Of a stretch of 64,000 bases of DNA, positions 36,276 through 48,293 are shown piece after piece. The notes beneath the pieces were generated by a model. The model did not search any database. It was given only the letters and a program-made list of their open reading frames with translations, and was not told the origin of the DNA. Within the stretch, counting starts at the first letter, position 1; each line of letters starts with the position of its first letter. The stretch is from contig JAKMXF010000044.1 in assembly GCA_024704765.1 (NCBI GenBank), positions 854,057 through 918,056 of the forward strand, given 5' to 3'. Source of the DNA: Oopsacas minuta (taxonomy: Eukaryota > Porifera > Hexactinellida > Lyssacinosida > Leucopsacidae). The position numbers and the translations under genes are program-made.

Positions 36276-37398
36276 TAATTAATGTTTAATACATTTATTA
36301 GTGTTGAAATTGGTGTCAAAACTAAATTTATTTATTCAAATGATATTCAGCCATGAGGCAATGTTCAGTACAAATTTGTTGTAGGCCCTATTGGCTCATA
36401 TTTCAAAATACACTTTTAATGGAAGCCACATACTTAGATATTGCTAAGCTTTTGATATTTATATGATTAATACCTGAATAGTGTAATTCAACTCCATTGC
36501 TGTTTATACAGTAGTGGCGCTAGCCCGCCTCCCCTGATGGGGCTGACTTAGCTTACTTTCTGTTACATAGTAATGCTCCTAACGAAGTTTGTCAAATTTA
36601 TCCTTTTATGCGATCTAAGTAATGGGACTATGGGACTATAATTATTCAGGGACAATGTTCAACATCCGAGCGGGCTTCACTTGCTTGCGCTATGCGGCTT
36701 GCGAACATTGCGTGTCCAGGTATCTCGGCACTTAGTCCCTCGAATTGAGTAAAATATATAACATTAAAATCGAAAAAAGTTACATAGCATTAAACTTGAA
36801 ATGCGATATTTGGTATCAGCCTACTGCGTTACCTCTGCTCTGCTCTGTTGTTTAGAGCAAGTCGTTATCTATATCATGAGATATAATTTGTTTACTTTAT
36901 CTTCTTAATTATTAAAATTAATTCACCAAATTACCATGATTATTGATTTACAATACGTGACTCAATACTTTGCGACATTCTAATATCCCATGAATGTTAA
37001 ATCGAAATAATTATCGGGGGAGGGTCCCTTGAAATAAGCACTCGATATATGGGAGTTGACTGTATAATAGTGTTCTGTTAATTCGTTTTATTAGAACAAC
37101 CAACATTATTCACAAACATAATTTGGATACAAAGTATGACCCTAACACACATACATATTGTGGATAATTTTCATAATTTACAAGAATAACTCGCATTTTG
37201 AAAATATCGTAACATATGGGTGCAAATGATGGTATGCTGCAGTATTTGGCTGGTCACTTGGGGTGTATGCTATTGCCATCCTAAGGATCTATTTCTAGCC
37301 TCTACAACGTGATCTCAATATTCACTATTCAAACTTCCAACTAGATTCGATTCGATAACTTTGTTCTAAACTGCAACAAACATAATTCAACACACAAC
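36276..37398. other. Intergenic, one lone MITE end
   Basis: No gene. A right end of the GTTATATCGA element family (CTCGATATATGGGAGTTGAC then TG-TA, to 37062) is visible without a clear left end. The stretch at 36640-36720 has loosely inverted GGACAATGTTC/GAACATTGCGTGTCC. Confidence 0.45.
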
Positions 37399-40300
37399 AT
37401 GATATCGAGTATAATGGAGCGTTACAATACCTGGGAGATACCAGAAGATGGGAGTGAAGATACTACACGAGAGAAAGCTTGTCTTGGTTCAGCACTGGAT
37501 TACTGTGAAGAAGCAGGTGAATTAATTAGACTATCAGAGAATATACCAGATCTTATTCAGGATGAGCTTACAGCAGAATCATTCTTTGAGAGGCTAATAT
37601 ATGTCCTCAATCGCTACCAGGAACAGCCTGGACTTCTTGACTCTCATATGGAGAAGCTATTGACCCCCTGTCTCATCCGTCTCAGGAACACCCCTAACCT
37701 AGTCCCCCCTGCCCCCTACATTCTATACTCCTGTAAATTCGTTTTCCTACTAGCTAAGGTCCGTGGTACTAAGAGTATATTACGTTGGTTCCCTCATGAT
37801 GTTTCAGATCTAGAACCTATACTTTTAGCCTTAGAACAACAGGATCCTAACGAGTTCAGTACCTGGGAGGTACGTTTCACCCTCCTCCTTTGGCTTGCCA
37901 TGGTATGTATAGTCCCATTCGATATATCACGTTTTGACACCTCCCTACAGCGTGTTTCCACAATGGATAGGATTTTACAGATAGCTAAAGTATACATTGA
38001 TGCTCAGGATAAAACACGAGAGGTTACAGTACTTGTTATAGGTCGATTCTTATCACGACCTGACGTGGCTAAAGCTAGACTAGACGATTATCTGGAGTGG
38101 AGCTTCGTAACACTAGATAAAGCTATAAATAGCTCTATAGGAGGACTTAGTACAATTAGCGGTATTTTACTAGCTCTATCTACCCTGTACAAGTTCAGTA
38201 AGAGAGAGGAAATAGTAACATACTCTGTAACTGTACTGGAGAGAATTAAGTCACTAAATCTATTCTCTAACAAACATACGATTATTCGTAAGCTAAATTC
38301 TAAAGTGCTACAGAGATGTGGTCTCTCATTCCTAAGAGCCAGGCCTGCTGCTTGGAGATACCAGCGTGGTAGCAGATCTCTCATTCAAGCTCTTGATCCT
38401 GACAAATATCGCGCTCAGCAAGAAGCTAACAAGAGTACAGCTGATGCTCTGAGCACTGAACTAGGACCTAGCGGTAGTGAGGATGAGGATTATGTCCCAG
38501 AAGCAGTAGAGGAAGTATTAGAACTATTGCTAGTCGGTCTATCTGACAGAGACACTATAGTCAGATGGTCAGCTGCTAAGGGACTAGGGAGGATATCTAG
38601 TCGTCTCTCTCAGTCGAATGCTGATGACGTAGTACACACTATACTGGAGTTCTTCTCTATACGACAGAGTGACTCAGGTTGGCATGGAGGTTGTCTAGCG
38701 TTAGCAGAGCTAGCTAGAAGAGGAGTACTACTCCCTGAACGTCTTAAAGAAGTAGTTCCTCTTGTCCTACAGGGACTAGTGTATGATGAGAAGAGAGGAG
38801 CCTCTAGTGTAGGTGCTCATGTTAGAGACGCTGCTTGTTTCGTGTGTTGGGCATTTGCACGGGCTTATGATCCTAAACTGCTACAGCATTATGTTAATGA
38901 GTTAGCACAGTCGTTAGTTAACGTATCACTATTTGACAGAGAGGTGAACTGTCGTAAAGCTGCTTCAGCAGCCTTCCAGGAAAGCGTAGGACGTCTGGGT
39001 ACATTTCCACAGGGATTAGAGCTTGTAACTATAATGGACTATCATGCTGTGTGTAACAAAAATTATACCTACAAAGACCTGAGTATTAAAATAGCTCAGA
39101 TAGATGATTACAGACATACCATTATAGATGAACTATATCTAAGGAAACTGTTACATTGTGATCTGGTCATTCGAGAATTGTCAGCACATGCTCTGGGCAA
39201 ACTGGTCCCTTTAGATCCTAACTATTTCTCTGATAAAGTTCTCCTTAGACTAATCCCACAGACACTAGCTATTGACCTCCAAGAGAGACATGGTGTATTG
39301 CTAGGAATAGGTTTTATAGTACACGCTCTATCCCAATTGGATAATGAACGTTCCATTGAGATTATCCTTGGCAATAAATGTGTACTACAGCTGCAAGGAA
39401 TAGCGAGTAATCTAGAAAGTGCTAAGTTGTATCGTGGAATGGGAGGTAAAATACTCCGCCCAGCAGCAATGAAATTCATAGAAAAATTGGCACTCTCCAA
39501 CCTCCCTACTACCAGTGAGGTGTTGGACGTTTGGAGAGCCTCTCTGGATGAGAATCTACAAGAACCAGACCGTGCTACTCAGGAACGTGCCTTAGAAGCC
39601 TTCAGAGAGGTATGCTCACACTGCTATCAGAATCTACCAGCTAATGAGCTAGCTAACGTACTCAGTAATTTGTTGAAGAATGCATTTGAACAACTCAAAT
39701 CAACTGTACACTTCGCACGGATGGGATTCTCTCTGGCACTTGGAGTCCTCCCCTACTCCTTCTACCAGGCTGACGGTAACATAGATAAGATTATCCATGC
39801 TCTGATATCATGTACTATTCATGACGACATGAATCAAGCTATATTTACTGAAGCTAGAAGAGATGCTATAGTCTCAATTGGTAATATTTGTAATATAGTA
39901 GGAATAGATAGAGAAGATAATTCAGTCAGTGCTGTTACTCCTAAGCTACTAGCTGACATATACTCATGTCTCTTTGAAGCACTCAAAAACTACTCAATAG
40001 ACAACAGAGGAGATATAGGGGCTGCAGTGAGAGAGGCTAGCATGCACGTATTGGTAGCTCTATCTCAACAAGTTATCAAACAACAAATAAATCTCTTCCA
40101 AGAGGATTGGTGTATTGATATGTTATGTGGTCTTATTAAACAAGCTAATGAGAGGATAGATCGTGTCAGACTTACAGCTAGTTCTTCTATTATAACTCTT
40201 ATACATAAATCTGCAATAGATATTCCTTACATACCTCATATCAATGAGCTGAGGAAAATATTCCCACAAGATCCCACACAACTTATAAACCCCAGTGAAT

Positions 40301-41049
40301 CATTCAGTATTACTGTTAAAGCTATCAAGCTTGATACTTATCGTAAATCAGTCCTGTCTGGATTAGTCATATCAATAGGTGGAGTATCAGAGTCTGTGAT
40401 TAGAGCAGCTAGCAGTTCTCTCCTAGAACAAATAAAAGAAGTATCACAGGATCAGGAGTTATTGGATAGGTTTACAGTTAGTCTCACAGAAGTATACAAT
40501 GATTGTATTAAGCAGCCGCGTCTACTTGTCCCCTTCCTCAAGCTGACAGACAGTCTTCTCACTAACGCATGCTTTGAGGAGTACAGAGGAGACCCAGGAT
40601 CATTCCCAGACCAACTATTCACATATACTCAGTCCTGTACTAAGAAAACCAAGGATGTTAAACGAGTCTTAGCAAGTATAGATGTGTTCTGTGGTCTATT
40701 ACAGTTTCAAGGTCAGGTGCAGACAAAAGTACTCTCTCATATGATGGATCTACTCTGTCATCCAATATTTCCTAGAGCTAGGAAGATAGCTGCTGAACAA
40801 CTATACCTTACACTGATTACCTACGAGGAGTTGATGTCACCTGATGTAGTGGATGAAGTTAATCAGATTCTGAGTGATACTCTCTGGAATATATTAGAGG
40901 ATAGAGACCTTACACAACCAAGAGACCGTCTGTGTGAACTATTTAACCTACCTATACCAGCTCCTCGTACACCAGCTAATGTTAAAGAAAGTGGAATACA
41001 GAAACCACAAGATTTTACTTTTAATGAATTTGTCCAGCGACCATTTTAA
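37399..41049 (+). CDS. TBCD: Tubulin-specific chaperone D
   Basis: A single uninterrupted exon of 1216 residues (human TBCD 1192). TBCD is a HEAT/ARM-repeat cofactor that captures beta-tubulin, joins TBCE-alpha-tubulin and, with TBCC, releases the heterodimer; with ARL2 it also disassembles tubulin. Diagnostic segments include DRDTIVRWSAAKGLGRISSR, GWHGGCLALAELARRGVLLP, SVGAHVRDAACFVCWAFARA and NCRKAASAAFQESVGRLGTF, all close to vertebrate TBCD, and the C-terminal helical domain is complete. The ATG at 37399 gives the usual N-terminal start; a second Met five codons on is an alternative. Being intronless is notable next to multi-exon neighbours. Confidence 0.96.
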   Translation: MISSIMERYNTWEIPEDGSEDTTREKACLGSALDYCEEAGELIRLSENIPDLIQDELTAESFFERLIYVLNRYQEQPGLLDSHMEKLLTPCLIRLRNTPNLVPPAPYILYSCKFVFLLAKVRGTKSILRWFPHDVSDLEPILLALEQQDPNEFSTWEVRFTLLLWLAMVCIVPFDISRFDTSLQRVSTMDRILQIAKVYIDAQDKTREVTVLVIGRFLSRPDVAKARLDDYLEWSFVTLDKAINSSIGGLSTISGILLALSTLYKFSKREEIVTYSVTVLERIKSLNLFSNKHTIIRKLNSKVLQRCGLSFLRARPAAWRYQRGSRSLIQALDPDKYRAQQEANKSTADALSTELGPSGSEDEDYVPEAVEEVLELLLVGLSDRDTIVRWSAAKGLGRISSRLSQSNADDVVHTILEFFSIRQSDSGWHGGCLALAELARRGVLLPERLKEVVPLVLQGLVYDEKRGASSVGAHVRDAACFVCWAFARAYDPKLLQHYVNELAQSLVNVSLFDREVNCRKAASAAFQESVGRLGTFPQGLELVTIMDYHAVCNKNYTYKDLSIKIAQIDDYRHTIIDELYLRKLLHCDLVIRELSAHALGKLVPLDPNYFSDKVLLRLIPQTLAIDLQERHGVLLGIGFIVHALSQLDNERSIEIILGNKCVLQLQGIASNLESAKLYRGMGGKILRPAAMKFIEKLALSNLPTTSEVLDVWRASLDENLQEPDRATQERALEAFREVCSHCYQNLPANELANVLSNLLKNAFEQLKSTVHFARMGFSLALGVLPYSFYQADGNIDKIIHALISCTIHDDMNQAIFTEARRDAIVSIGNICNIVGIDREDNSVSAVTPKLLADIYSCLFEALKNYSIDNRGDIGAAVREASMHVLVALSQQVIKQQINLFQEDWCIDMLCGLIKQANERIDRVRLTASSSIITLIHKSAIDIPYIPHINELRKIFPQDPTQLINPSESFSITVKAIKLDTYRKSVLSGLVISIGGVSESVIRAASSSLLEQIKEVSQDQELLDRFTVSLTEVYNDCIKQPRLLVPFLKLTDSLLTNACFEEYRGDPGSFPDQLFTYTQSCTKKTKDVKRVLASIDVFCGLLQFQGQVQTKVLSHMMDLLCHPIFPRARKIAAEQLYLTLITYEELMSPDVVDEVNQILSDTLWNILEDRDLTQPRDRLCELFNLPIPAPRTPANVKESGIQKPQDFTFNEFVQRPF

Positions 41050-41242
41050 TTCTATAATTTAGTATGCTTTATTATATGATGATCTGAGATTTAGTTGTGT
41101 ATGGTGATTTGTTATGGCTTATCAGTACCAATAAGGTATTAAGGGTTACCACAGCATCCAGCTAATTGGAAATAGGTGTAATAAACTGAAAGTACAATGT
41201 TAAACTAATGAAGTATAAAGCTGACAATTTGACATTCTAAAT

Positions 41243-41514
41243 CAGAAGTCCTCAACCGGTGTGCCTCAGGCTCAGAACGTTTTTTAAGTGTGCCACCTCA
41301 ATTACACTGACATATAGCAAATTTTTAATATACTTTCAAATGCTTAGTTTCTGGCCCACTGGACATAACATGTAAAGTAAACAAGAACTAATCCTTTAAC
41401 ACAAATATTTTCGAATACATGATATATTTCTATAAACTTTTAAACACCGCGGGTTTACAAATGTTGAATTCACGCTTGACAAGCGTGCCTTGAAAAATAT
41501 TGAAGAATATACTG
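41243..41514. mobile_element. hAT non-autonomous element with perfect 8-bp target duplication
   Basis: Bounded by TTCTAAAT on both sides (41235-41242 and 41515-41522), an exact 8-bp target duplication. Left end CAGAAGTCCTCAACCGGTGT then GCC; right end GGC-type GCGTGCCTTGAAAAATATTG then AAGAATATACTG. Short 5'-CAG ends and the 8-bp duplication are hallmarks of hAT. 272 bp, non-coding. Confidence 0.88.
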
Positions 41515-41841
41515 TTCTAAATTCTAATATGTAGTACCTTATTGCATAATTTGAGAAAATCCAGTGCTAATTAAAATTACAAACACTCCTCCAGAACTCA
41601 TTTTATGCATTTCTGCCTAATTGTAAACGATACAATCTGATTGGGCTATAATACAGAGGTGTCAAAAGGTGTGACAATATACACAGGAGAAATTTTTCAA
41701 ATGTCAGGTACACAACTAGATGTCACTACGATGACACTTGCCAAATTTGGTGTCTTAATCTCAAAGGTGTGAACAGCAGAGGGAAAACATATACGTACAC
41801 TTATATATAGATATACTAAGTCAACCATTTTAGAACTGATA

Positions 41842-42323
41842 CAGTAAAACCTCCAAAAGGTGAACACCCTGCGGACCAGCAAAAAATGGTCACTTTTGAG
41901 AGGTGTTCACTTTTCATGACCGGAACAATTCAACTGACAATGACCACAGATTTCTGAAAATGTTATTTATAGGACCTCCATGTTTACACAAATGTGTGAA
42001 AGCATTGTCCAGGCAAATATTTTGTCTCTTCTGCCCATTGTATGACGAAGCCTCTAGTATATTGTGAAGCCACATCATCAAACATCCCTGCTTTCACAAC
42101 TAGTGTGATAACAAAGCTGACAGCCTAGTTAAAAATCTGGCAGAAAAACCGGTGTTCACTTTTAAGAGGTCATATCCTATGTAATTTAGACATTTGGGAC
42201 CAAATTAAGTGTTCACATTTCACTTTTCAGAGGTGTTCACATCCTAAAGGGGTGACCACTATGTAAAACTATGGGAGTAATTTGGACCGAGAAAAAGTGT
42301 TTATATTTTTGGAGGTTTTACTG
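41842..42323. repeat. MITE, AAAGGTGAACA type, 482 bp
   Basis: TA-CAGTAAAACCTCCAAAAGGT then GAACACC at the left and TTGGAGGTTTTACTG-TA at the right. Internal copies of AGAGGTGTTCAC occur near both ends. Non-coding. Confidence 0.8.
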
Positions 42324-42420
42324 TACTATTTGATAGTATCAGTCGGCATAGTAAAAATATAAAATTACAACCTGTGCCGACAGCTTAGTCTATTAATTGA
42401 ATTTGTTTAAAAAGTGGCAC

Positions 42421-42485
42421 TATTAATTGGAGACACTATGTGCATTGGGATTAAACCTCAATACACATAATGCCTCCAATTAATA
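42421..42485. repeat. 65-bp imperfect hairpin
   Basis: TATTAATTGGAGACACTATG and its near-complement CATAATGCCTCCAATTAATA form the two arms, with further pairing (TGCATTGGG against CCTCAATACA) up to a loop of a few bases. Purpose unknown; it may be a tiny foldback element. Confidence 0.55.
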
Positions 42486-42619
42486 TTAAAATTGGAGTCA
42501 CCTGAAAAATTGTTTATTTTATTTATGCACAATAACAATTATACAGCATTATCATGCTGTATAATTGTTTATAGTAATATCGAGAATTACGACAAGAAAC
42601 TACTGAGTGTTCGTATTCT

Positions 42620-42820
42620 AAATTACAGACAGCAGTTTTTGCAGCGAATACTAGTTACAAGTTGTCGACTGGGTATACTCCTTTCCGAGCAATGTTCGGG
42701 AGGGAATGCGATTCGGAAAACCTAAAAATAGCTTCTCTTATTAGGGACCGTTTGTTCGGAAAGCTTATCAAAAGTGCTTCGATTAAGCAAAGACGTATGC
42801 AACACATTATTATCCCTTGA
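42620..42820 (+). pseudogene. Integrase C-terminal scrap (retrotransposon or Ginger type)
   Basis: One frame reads LQTAVFAANTSYKLSTGYTP then FRAMFGRECDSENLKIASLI up to a stop at about 42819. Y(N)TS---STGYTPF--MFGR is the typical end of a Ty3/Gypsy or Ginger integrase core. No other part of that element is nearby. Confidence 0.65.
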
Positions 42821-43178
42821 TTTTAGAAACTCAAGTTACCAGATATGCTCCTCCTTTGGTCAATTGAAGTGTTTTCCTCATCACCAGAGACTTCCAGAAA
42901 AGCGTTCGAATACACATACATAATTTTAGTTCCATTAGTAAGTATGACATACATTATTGTGTGTAACTTTTGAATAATTTCTATACTAGTTTAGATCTGA
43001 GTAACAATTATTATTTCGGGAGTCCGACATCTCGCTATTTTTAATTAAATTATTCCCCTTAAATATTATAAAATCAATCCTTATGGTATCCTAGTTGTAG
43101 TTTAGATTAATTATTGTAAAGCCGTTCAAAGTATTGCGTCTAAATTCATTGAGTCATAGCATTCTATACACTAAGGCA

Positions 43179-43213
43179 ATGGTGCTGATTATTGGACTTG
43201 GACCAGGGATTGG
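43179..43213 (+). CDS. Possible orphan first exon of a short-chain dehydrogenase
   Basis: ATG then MVLIIGLGPGIG followed by a good donor (GG|GTAAGT). The GxGPGIG turn is the dinucleotide-binding loop of a Rossmann-fold short-chain dehydrogenase, usually right at the start of such proteins. No second exon is visible before the transposon cluster begins, so the rest may be far away, lost, or this may be chance. Confidence 0.3.
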
Positions 43214-43558
43214 GTAAGTCAGTCATTTTATTTATATGTCAAAATGTCATTACAAATGTAAATGTGCCTAAGTTTATCTGTGAATAAAAGAATTAATTAC
43301 CCACTACCTTTCTAATAACTTATAGAGTGTTAGGATCTATTTTAATGTATTTATATATGTAACAATAATAATAATAACAGAGAACGATAATCAACAGAAT
43401 ACGTATATAAGGTAAGAATGAATAAACATAGAAGTATAATAATTCTTTAGTAGAAGGGAGAAATTAATCAAGAGTATATATATGATGAGAGGGGTATATC
43501 TTGTGACTTCATGCGTCTTTGAAGATTATTGCATCTGCGGCTGGCTGTATTGTAGCTG

Positions 43559-46115
43559 TTAATAATGGGCACCTAGTCTTGAGAGGGTTGAGATTTCAGT
43601 AAAAATAATGGTAGATAATAGATATTGTAGTTGATGTTGGAGTTTATCTAATAGAATACAAGAATTATGAACTGAATTTTTGAAGTTTGCTATTATCCCG
43701 CCCAATAACGAGTGAATTAACGTTTCTAACCTTCTTTGATAAAATGCAATTAGCCACGGTAGTATAAATCCTTTTAAGAATTTCCCATTTCGGAACCTTA
43801 CAAACGCACCATTGTCTCCATATTTTACTATACTTTTCCTCAACAACAAATAAAGACAATTGAACCAATTTGCCACGGCAGGCTCCCTGATAGAATAGGG
43901 TACTTAAATTTGAATGGTTATCAATTTTCAGAAATATTTCATACATTATCATGAGTGCTTGGTAGACTAATTCAGATGGATATTTCAATGATCCTCTATC
44001 AAGTAATTCAATCATTGAAAATCCTGTATCGTTCAAAACCTGAATATCTTTTGGAGGTGTTAAAATTATGGCAGTCTCGACAGTCTGTAGATTTGTTGAG
44101 GTAGGAAAAAATTGCATAACCAGCCGCATAATTTAGGCATTCAATTTGTGAAGTATTAAATACAGGGTCTGCAATATTATTTAGCTCATTCGTTACATAC
44201 TCAATATCAAACTCAATGTGTGTTTGTTCATTGTCATCCTCAGCAAAATTTTTCAAATATTCCTTAAGAGATATATTATCGGATTGTTGTTTAATGTAAA
44301 GAAATTTGAGAGGGTTAGATAATTGCAGTCGATGTTCACTTTCCAGAATTTGACAGTAAGATATTTATAATTTGAACCAGACATTTGACGATATAGCCCG
44401 AAATGGTGTTCTAATGGATCATTTTGTATCCGAGTTGTTAGCAAATATTCAAAACCGCATTCAAGGGTCAATCTTTGCACTAACAGAGGGAGGGCAATAC
44501 AAGTATTTCTAAAACTAGTGAATGTTTGCGGTGTAAGCTTCCCTCTAGATGTAGGAATGGATTTCCAACAATCTAGCCATTTTACTACGTCGTCCAAATA
44601 TGATAACCTCGGATCGTTTAAGTGAAGCGGAGCAAAATTTGGATTGTTGAAGCGGATATCTTTTCCGACCCAATTAACATTGAATATGTCCCAGATTTTA
44701 GTTATCAAAAGTATAAAATTGACTGTATGGCGTTAATCGTTTGTATTTTCCTTATAGAAACTTGAGAGTCCCACAGCTGTAGATTCATGAAAGATCTTAA
44801 GAGCTAAACCTACATTTTGTCGCTCTAAATGGGATGGCCAACATGCTTTCGATGTTAGTTTCGGGGCTCTCTTAATGATGGAATATTTGTCAGCTTTATA
44901 TAAGGTCCTGAGGTCGTGAAATGCTGCACAACAAATTGGAGGGAACTTTGACTTTGTCATTTCCTTAGGATTCAAATTAAGATTAGAAACAGGAATAGAA
45001 ACCTTAAGTTGGGTAGATGGTATGATTACTGGTTGTGTCATCTCATTGGTACAAGTCTCAAAATCGGGATAGATAAAAGTTTATTAAAATCTTTCAAATT
45101 TAACCAGTTATTGCGAATCGATTTCATAATGTGAACAGTATCACAAAATAAGATAAGGTTACGAGATCGGTTACATGGGTGTACAACTCGAGGTTGTAGT
45201 ACTTTCCCGTCAGATGAAAAGAGTTTAAATAGACTCATATTTAACGGATAATTATCGGTACATAATGCTTCTACAAATAGATCACAATTCTCAATATCAT
45301 CAATCGTTTTTATAATAATCGGATATAAATAAGCCGCGGAGGAAGATCCTAACGGAATTAGACGAACAATGGTAGGAAACTTTTTACCAAGACTGGAAAT
45401 CATCATAGAAAACACAGTTGTAGGTGGGTCACTTGGATTGTCAATGGCCCCTAAAACTTTACCTCCTTTATAAGATGCATCACTTCGAATGTGAACTTCA
45501 TCCATTTGAAGTATAACATGGCGCTCCCTATTGATAAATTTGGAAGTTGTTTCTTTTAGAATTTTAAAGTAATCACCTTCAATACCAGTGTTTTTAATAC
45601 TAATCAAATTTCTCTCATGTGGCAATATTAAACAATTGGACGATTGAATAAGTTGGTAACAAGCAGGTGATATTCCATGTATTTTTAATGAAAATACCTG
45701 TGTTAATATGTTATACCGCCGGCGACTTTCAGAATTTATCAAATTTCTGAGTTTCCCAACTAAAAAGTGGAATGAAATACTCAATTATTCACTACTGTGA
45801 TATGAATTATCTATGTCTAGGTCTAGCGAGTCACCATCAACATGGTTAATTGTACTCTCGAGTTCACGGATAGCAAGTTGTTTATGGTTGTTAATAGAAC
45901 ATTCTGTTTGAGAGCTATTAGTTGGGAGCACTAGTGAAATTTTATCAACCTCATCGAGGATAGCCTCAACATGGCGAGTGTCATTAATAGAAATTCGGGA
46001 GAGAGGTATTGTGAGGTGTTTATTATCAAACGCTTGGATAAATAAATCATCGTTAACTAATACGAATCGATGAATGAAAGGTCCGGTTTCTGAAATAATT
46101 AGTTTGATATAAAGG
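43559..46115 (-). pseudogene. P-element/THAP9-type transposase, broken copy 2
   Basis: On the minus strand the coding trace starts near 46115 (TGPFIHRFVLVNDDLFIQAF), meets a TAA at 45785-45787, continues as SISFHFLVGKLRNLINSESR and the RNase H-like core (HVILQMDEVHIRSDASYKGG, then FCDTVHIMKSIRNNW) to 45038. A frame change at about 45050 leads to TNEMTQPVII...; further pieces at 44708-44253, 44256-44008 and 44129-43665 hold the C-terminus (PLEHHFGLYRQMSGSNYKYL, then MIELLDRGSLKYPSELV). These features match P-element (THAP9-like) transposases. No THAP domain is attached, and several frameshifts and a stop make it inactive. Confidence 0.75.
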
Positions 46116-46640
46116 GTTGTTATCGGATACTTTAGCTATCCAGCCGTTTCGTAGGTCGATTAAATTAAGCTTAGCGTGACCTACGTAATATAAGGCCTGA
46201 CTGTTCATTGGGACCATGGATTACTTAAAGTGCATACATTGAATATGATATGTTGAGATTAATACCATTGTTTTGACAATATTCGTACCAAATGGTAGAT
46301 AGAAGGTAATCATATTCTACACTACAACAACAAAAATTGTATAAATAAAGAAATAAGAAATGCTAGGGCAACAAAGAGACTGCCAACAGCAAAATCACTA
46401 ATTATTTTGATTTGAATTTGGTGTATTTACGAGAGTTATGCGAGCTTTCAGTTAATGTCCTTTTCAACGAATTCATGTTCTTCACTTTGTTAGCTAGGAT
46501 ACAGTTGGTTGCTGAAAAAATAATCTTCTTTAAGATATTCCATCCTATTGTGTCACAAGTAGGGCATTTGTTTCTCCAAATCTCAGTTTCATTACTCTCG
46601 ATTACATTTAATGTTAAGGAAAACTTCCGAGATGGACTTG

Positions 46641-47895
46641 TTATAAGAGATTGAAGAGACTAGAATCCATTTCGATCCTGGAGTAGACCTTCCACAAAAT
46701 TACAACTGCTTCAAGTACTGGAGCTGAAGGCCACTTAAGGCCTCCTCTGTCAATCGAACATATTAAACCATAGACGGGATCAGTTATATCTAATTCGAAA
46801 GTATCTTCCTCAACAAGACTTGACAAACACTGAGAGCAAATACTGCTCACTTCTTCCGTATCTCTTACGCCAGAAGAGTGAGTAATACCTCGCTTAGAAT
46901 AGAAAGCGCTTTTGAAGATGGAATGAACACAATAACCGGCAATAAAGCTAAAGATTGAATGAGAGAAGTATCGAGTACGATTGGTTTCTCCTCTTCATTG
47001 AACACTCTGTTATCGGGGTCCAAATCGACTATATTGTCATCGCTAGATTCTTCAGAGATTGAAAATGACTTTAAAAATTCTTTTAATGAGATTGAGCTCT
47101 CACCCAGAGTACTAGAGGAGAACAACTTCAGAATTGCAGAAATCTTAATTAGTCTCTCACTTTGCAAAACTTGGCAATCTTCGAAATCGTACTTTCAATG
47201 TTTTCAACAGGGTCCTTAGTGTATGCAGAAACCTCGCTGATGATGGTATCGATTCCTCGAATATCACTGAGATTGTGTATTATGAGAGGAATTTGAATGT
47301 TTTGACAGAAGCCTGTAGGTGTTAAGGAGTCATTAATTGAAACATATGCTTGTATATATATATGTTTGTCTTTTGACAGCTTTAGCAAGTTAATAGACGT
47401 GTCATCTGAAAACCATTTAACCCAAGAAGGTAGTTCTAATTCTTCGAGTTTACATTTTAGCTCTCCTAATGATTTGACACCGAACTTATTATCCTCAGCT
47501 TTATGAAGATCAAGGCTCTGTTCTAAGGCTTGAAAGAACAATTTACTCTCAATCTTCCCACGATCTAAACGTTCAGGCTTCGGGGATGGTGAGCTAAGAT
47601 ACTTGGGACAACTGGGAAGAAGACAAGGTATAGCGTTCTTATGTAGAATTGGTCGCCGAGAAATTTTTTGTAATGAGCCATCAGGTTTAGGCATATCCAT
47701 TTCAGTGGTGACATCTTCGGTACGAAAGTGATTAGAACAAACAAATACGTTTTTTAGATCTTCAATATCCTCCCTGTGCAGAGCGCGTAGCCATTTTTCT
47801 CTAAGTTCAGAGTTTGAGGGTAATCTGAATACTGGTGTATATGGCTCCCCTGAATAATTACTCCGGTATCCAGGTGCAGAGCAAGTGTTAGGCAT
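46641..47895 (-). pseudogene. P-element/THAP-type copy 1, internally deleted
   Basis: The first frame (47895-47149) begins MPNTCSAPGYRSNYSG with the rest of a THAP zinc-finger domain (REKWLRALHRED, VFVCSNHF). The second zinc cysteine of the C-x(2-4)-C pair appears replaced by tyrosine (PGY where PGC is usual). After a coiled region and the segment HIYIQAYVSINDSL the frame shifts (47167-46865), and then the P-element C-terminus follows directly (46850-46641, LICSIDRGGLKWPSAPVLEA), with the whole catalytic core missing. Residues of this end align with those of copy 2 (DRGSLKYPSELV), so this is a deleted relative of the element next to it. Confidence 0.75.
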
Positions 47896-48293
47896 AAGAC
47901 TAATCAGTAATGAAACAGAATTGCAGAATAAGATAAAATTCTAAATAACGAAAGACTTGGGAACATAATCTCGGGCTAATTATATATATGTTACACGCAA
48001 ATCGTGAAATTGTCCATTTCATTGAATAGATATTTGGTTACTCATTTCATGTAATGGTCTTTCAAATTATTGCACACTTCATGAAATGTGCAATGCTGTT
48101 GTCTTAGTAACATGTTATTCGTAAATAATCAATTTTCAACACCAATTATGATTACACTCTTCCTTATTGAATATAATGTTGTCCTAATAACACGTAGTTA
48201 TGAGTGCATATCAAAGCATTCTTCATTTATAAATGATCTCAATTCGGGAACATCAATGCTTTCGTTTTTCTTTTTGGTGAATTAATCATAGAT

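Noticed and set aside
42492-42725. 77-codon frame starting MESPEKLF
   Set aside because: Wrong frame relative to the integrase scrap at 42620-42820, which explains the same bases better.
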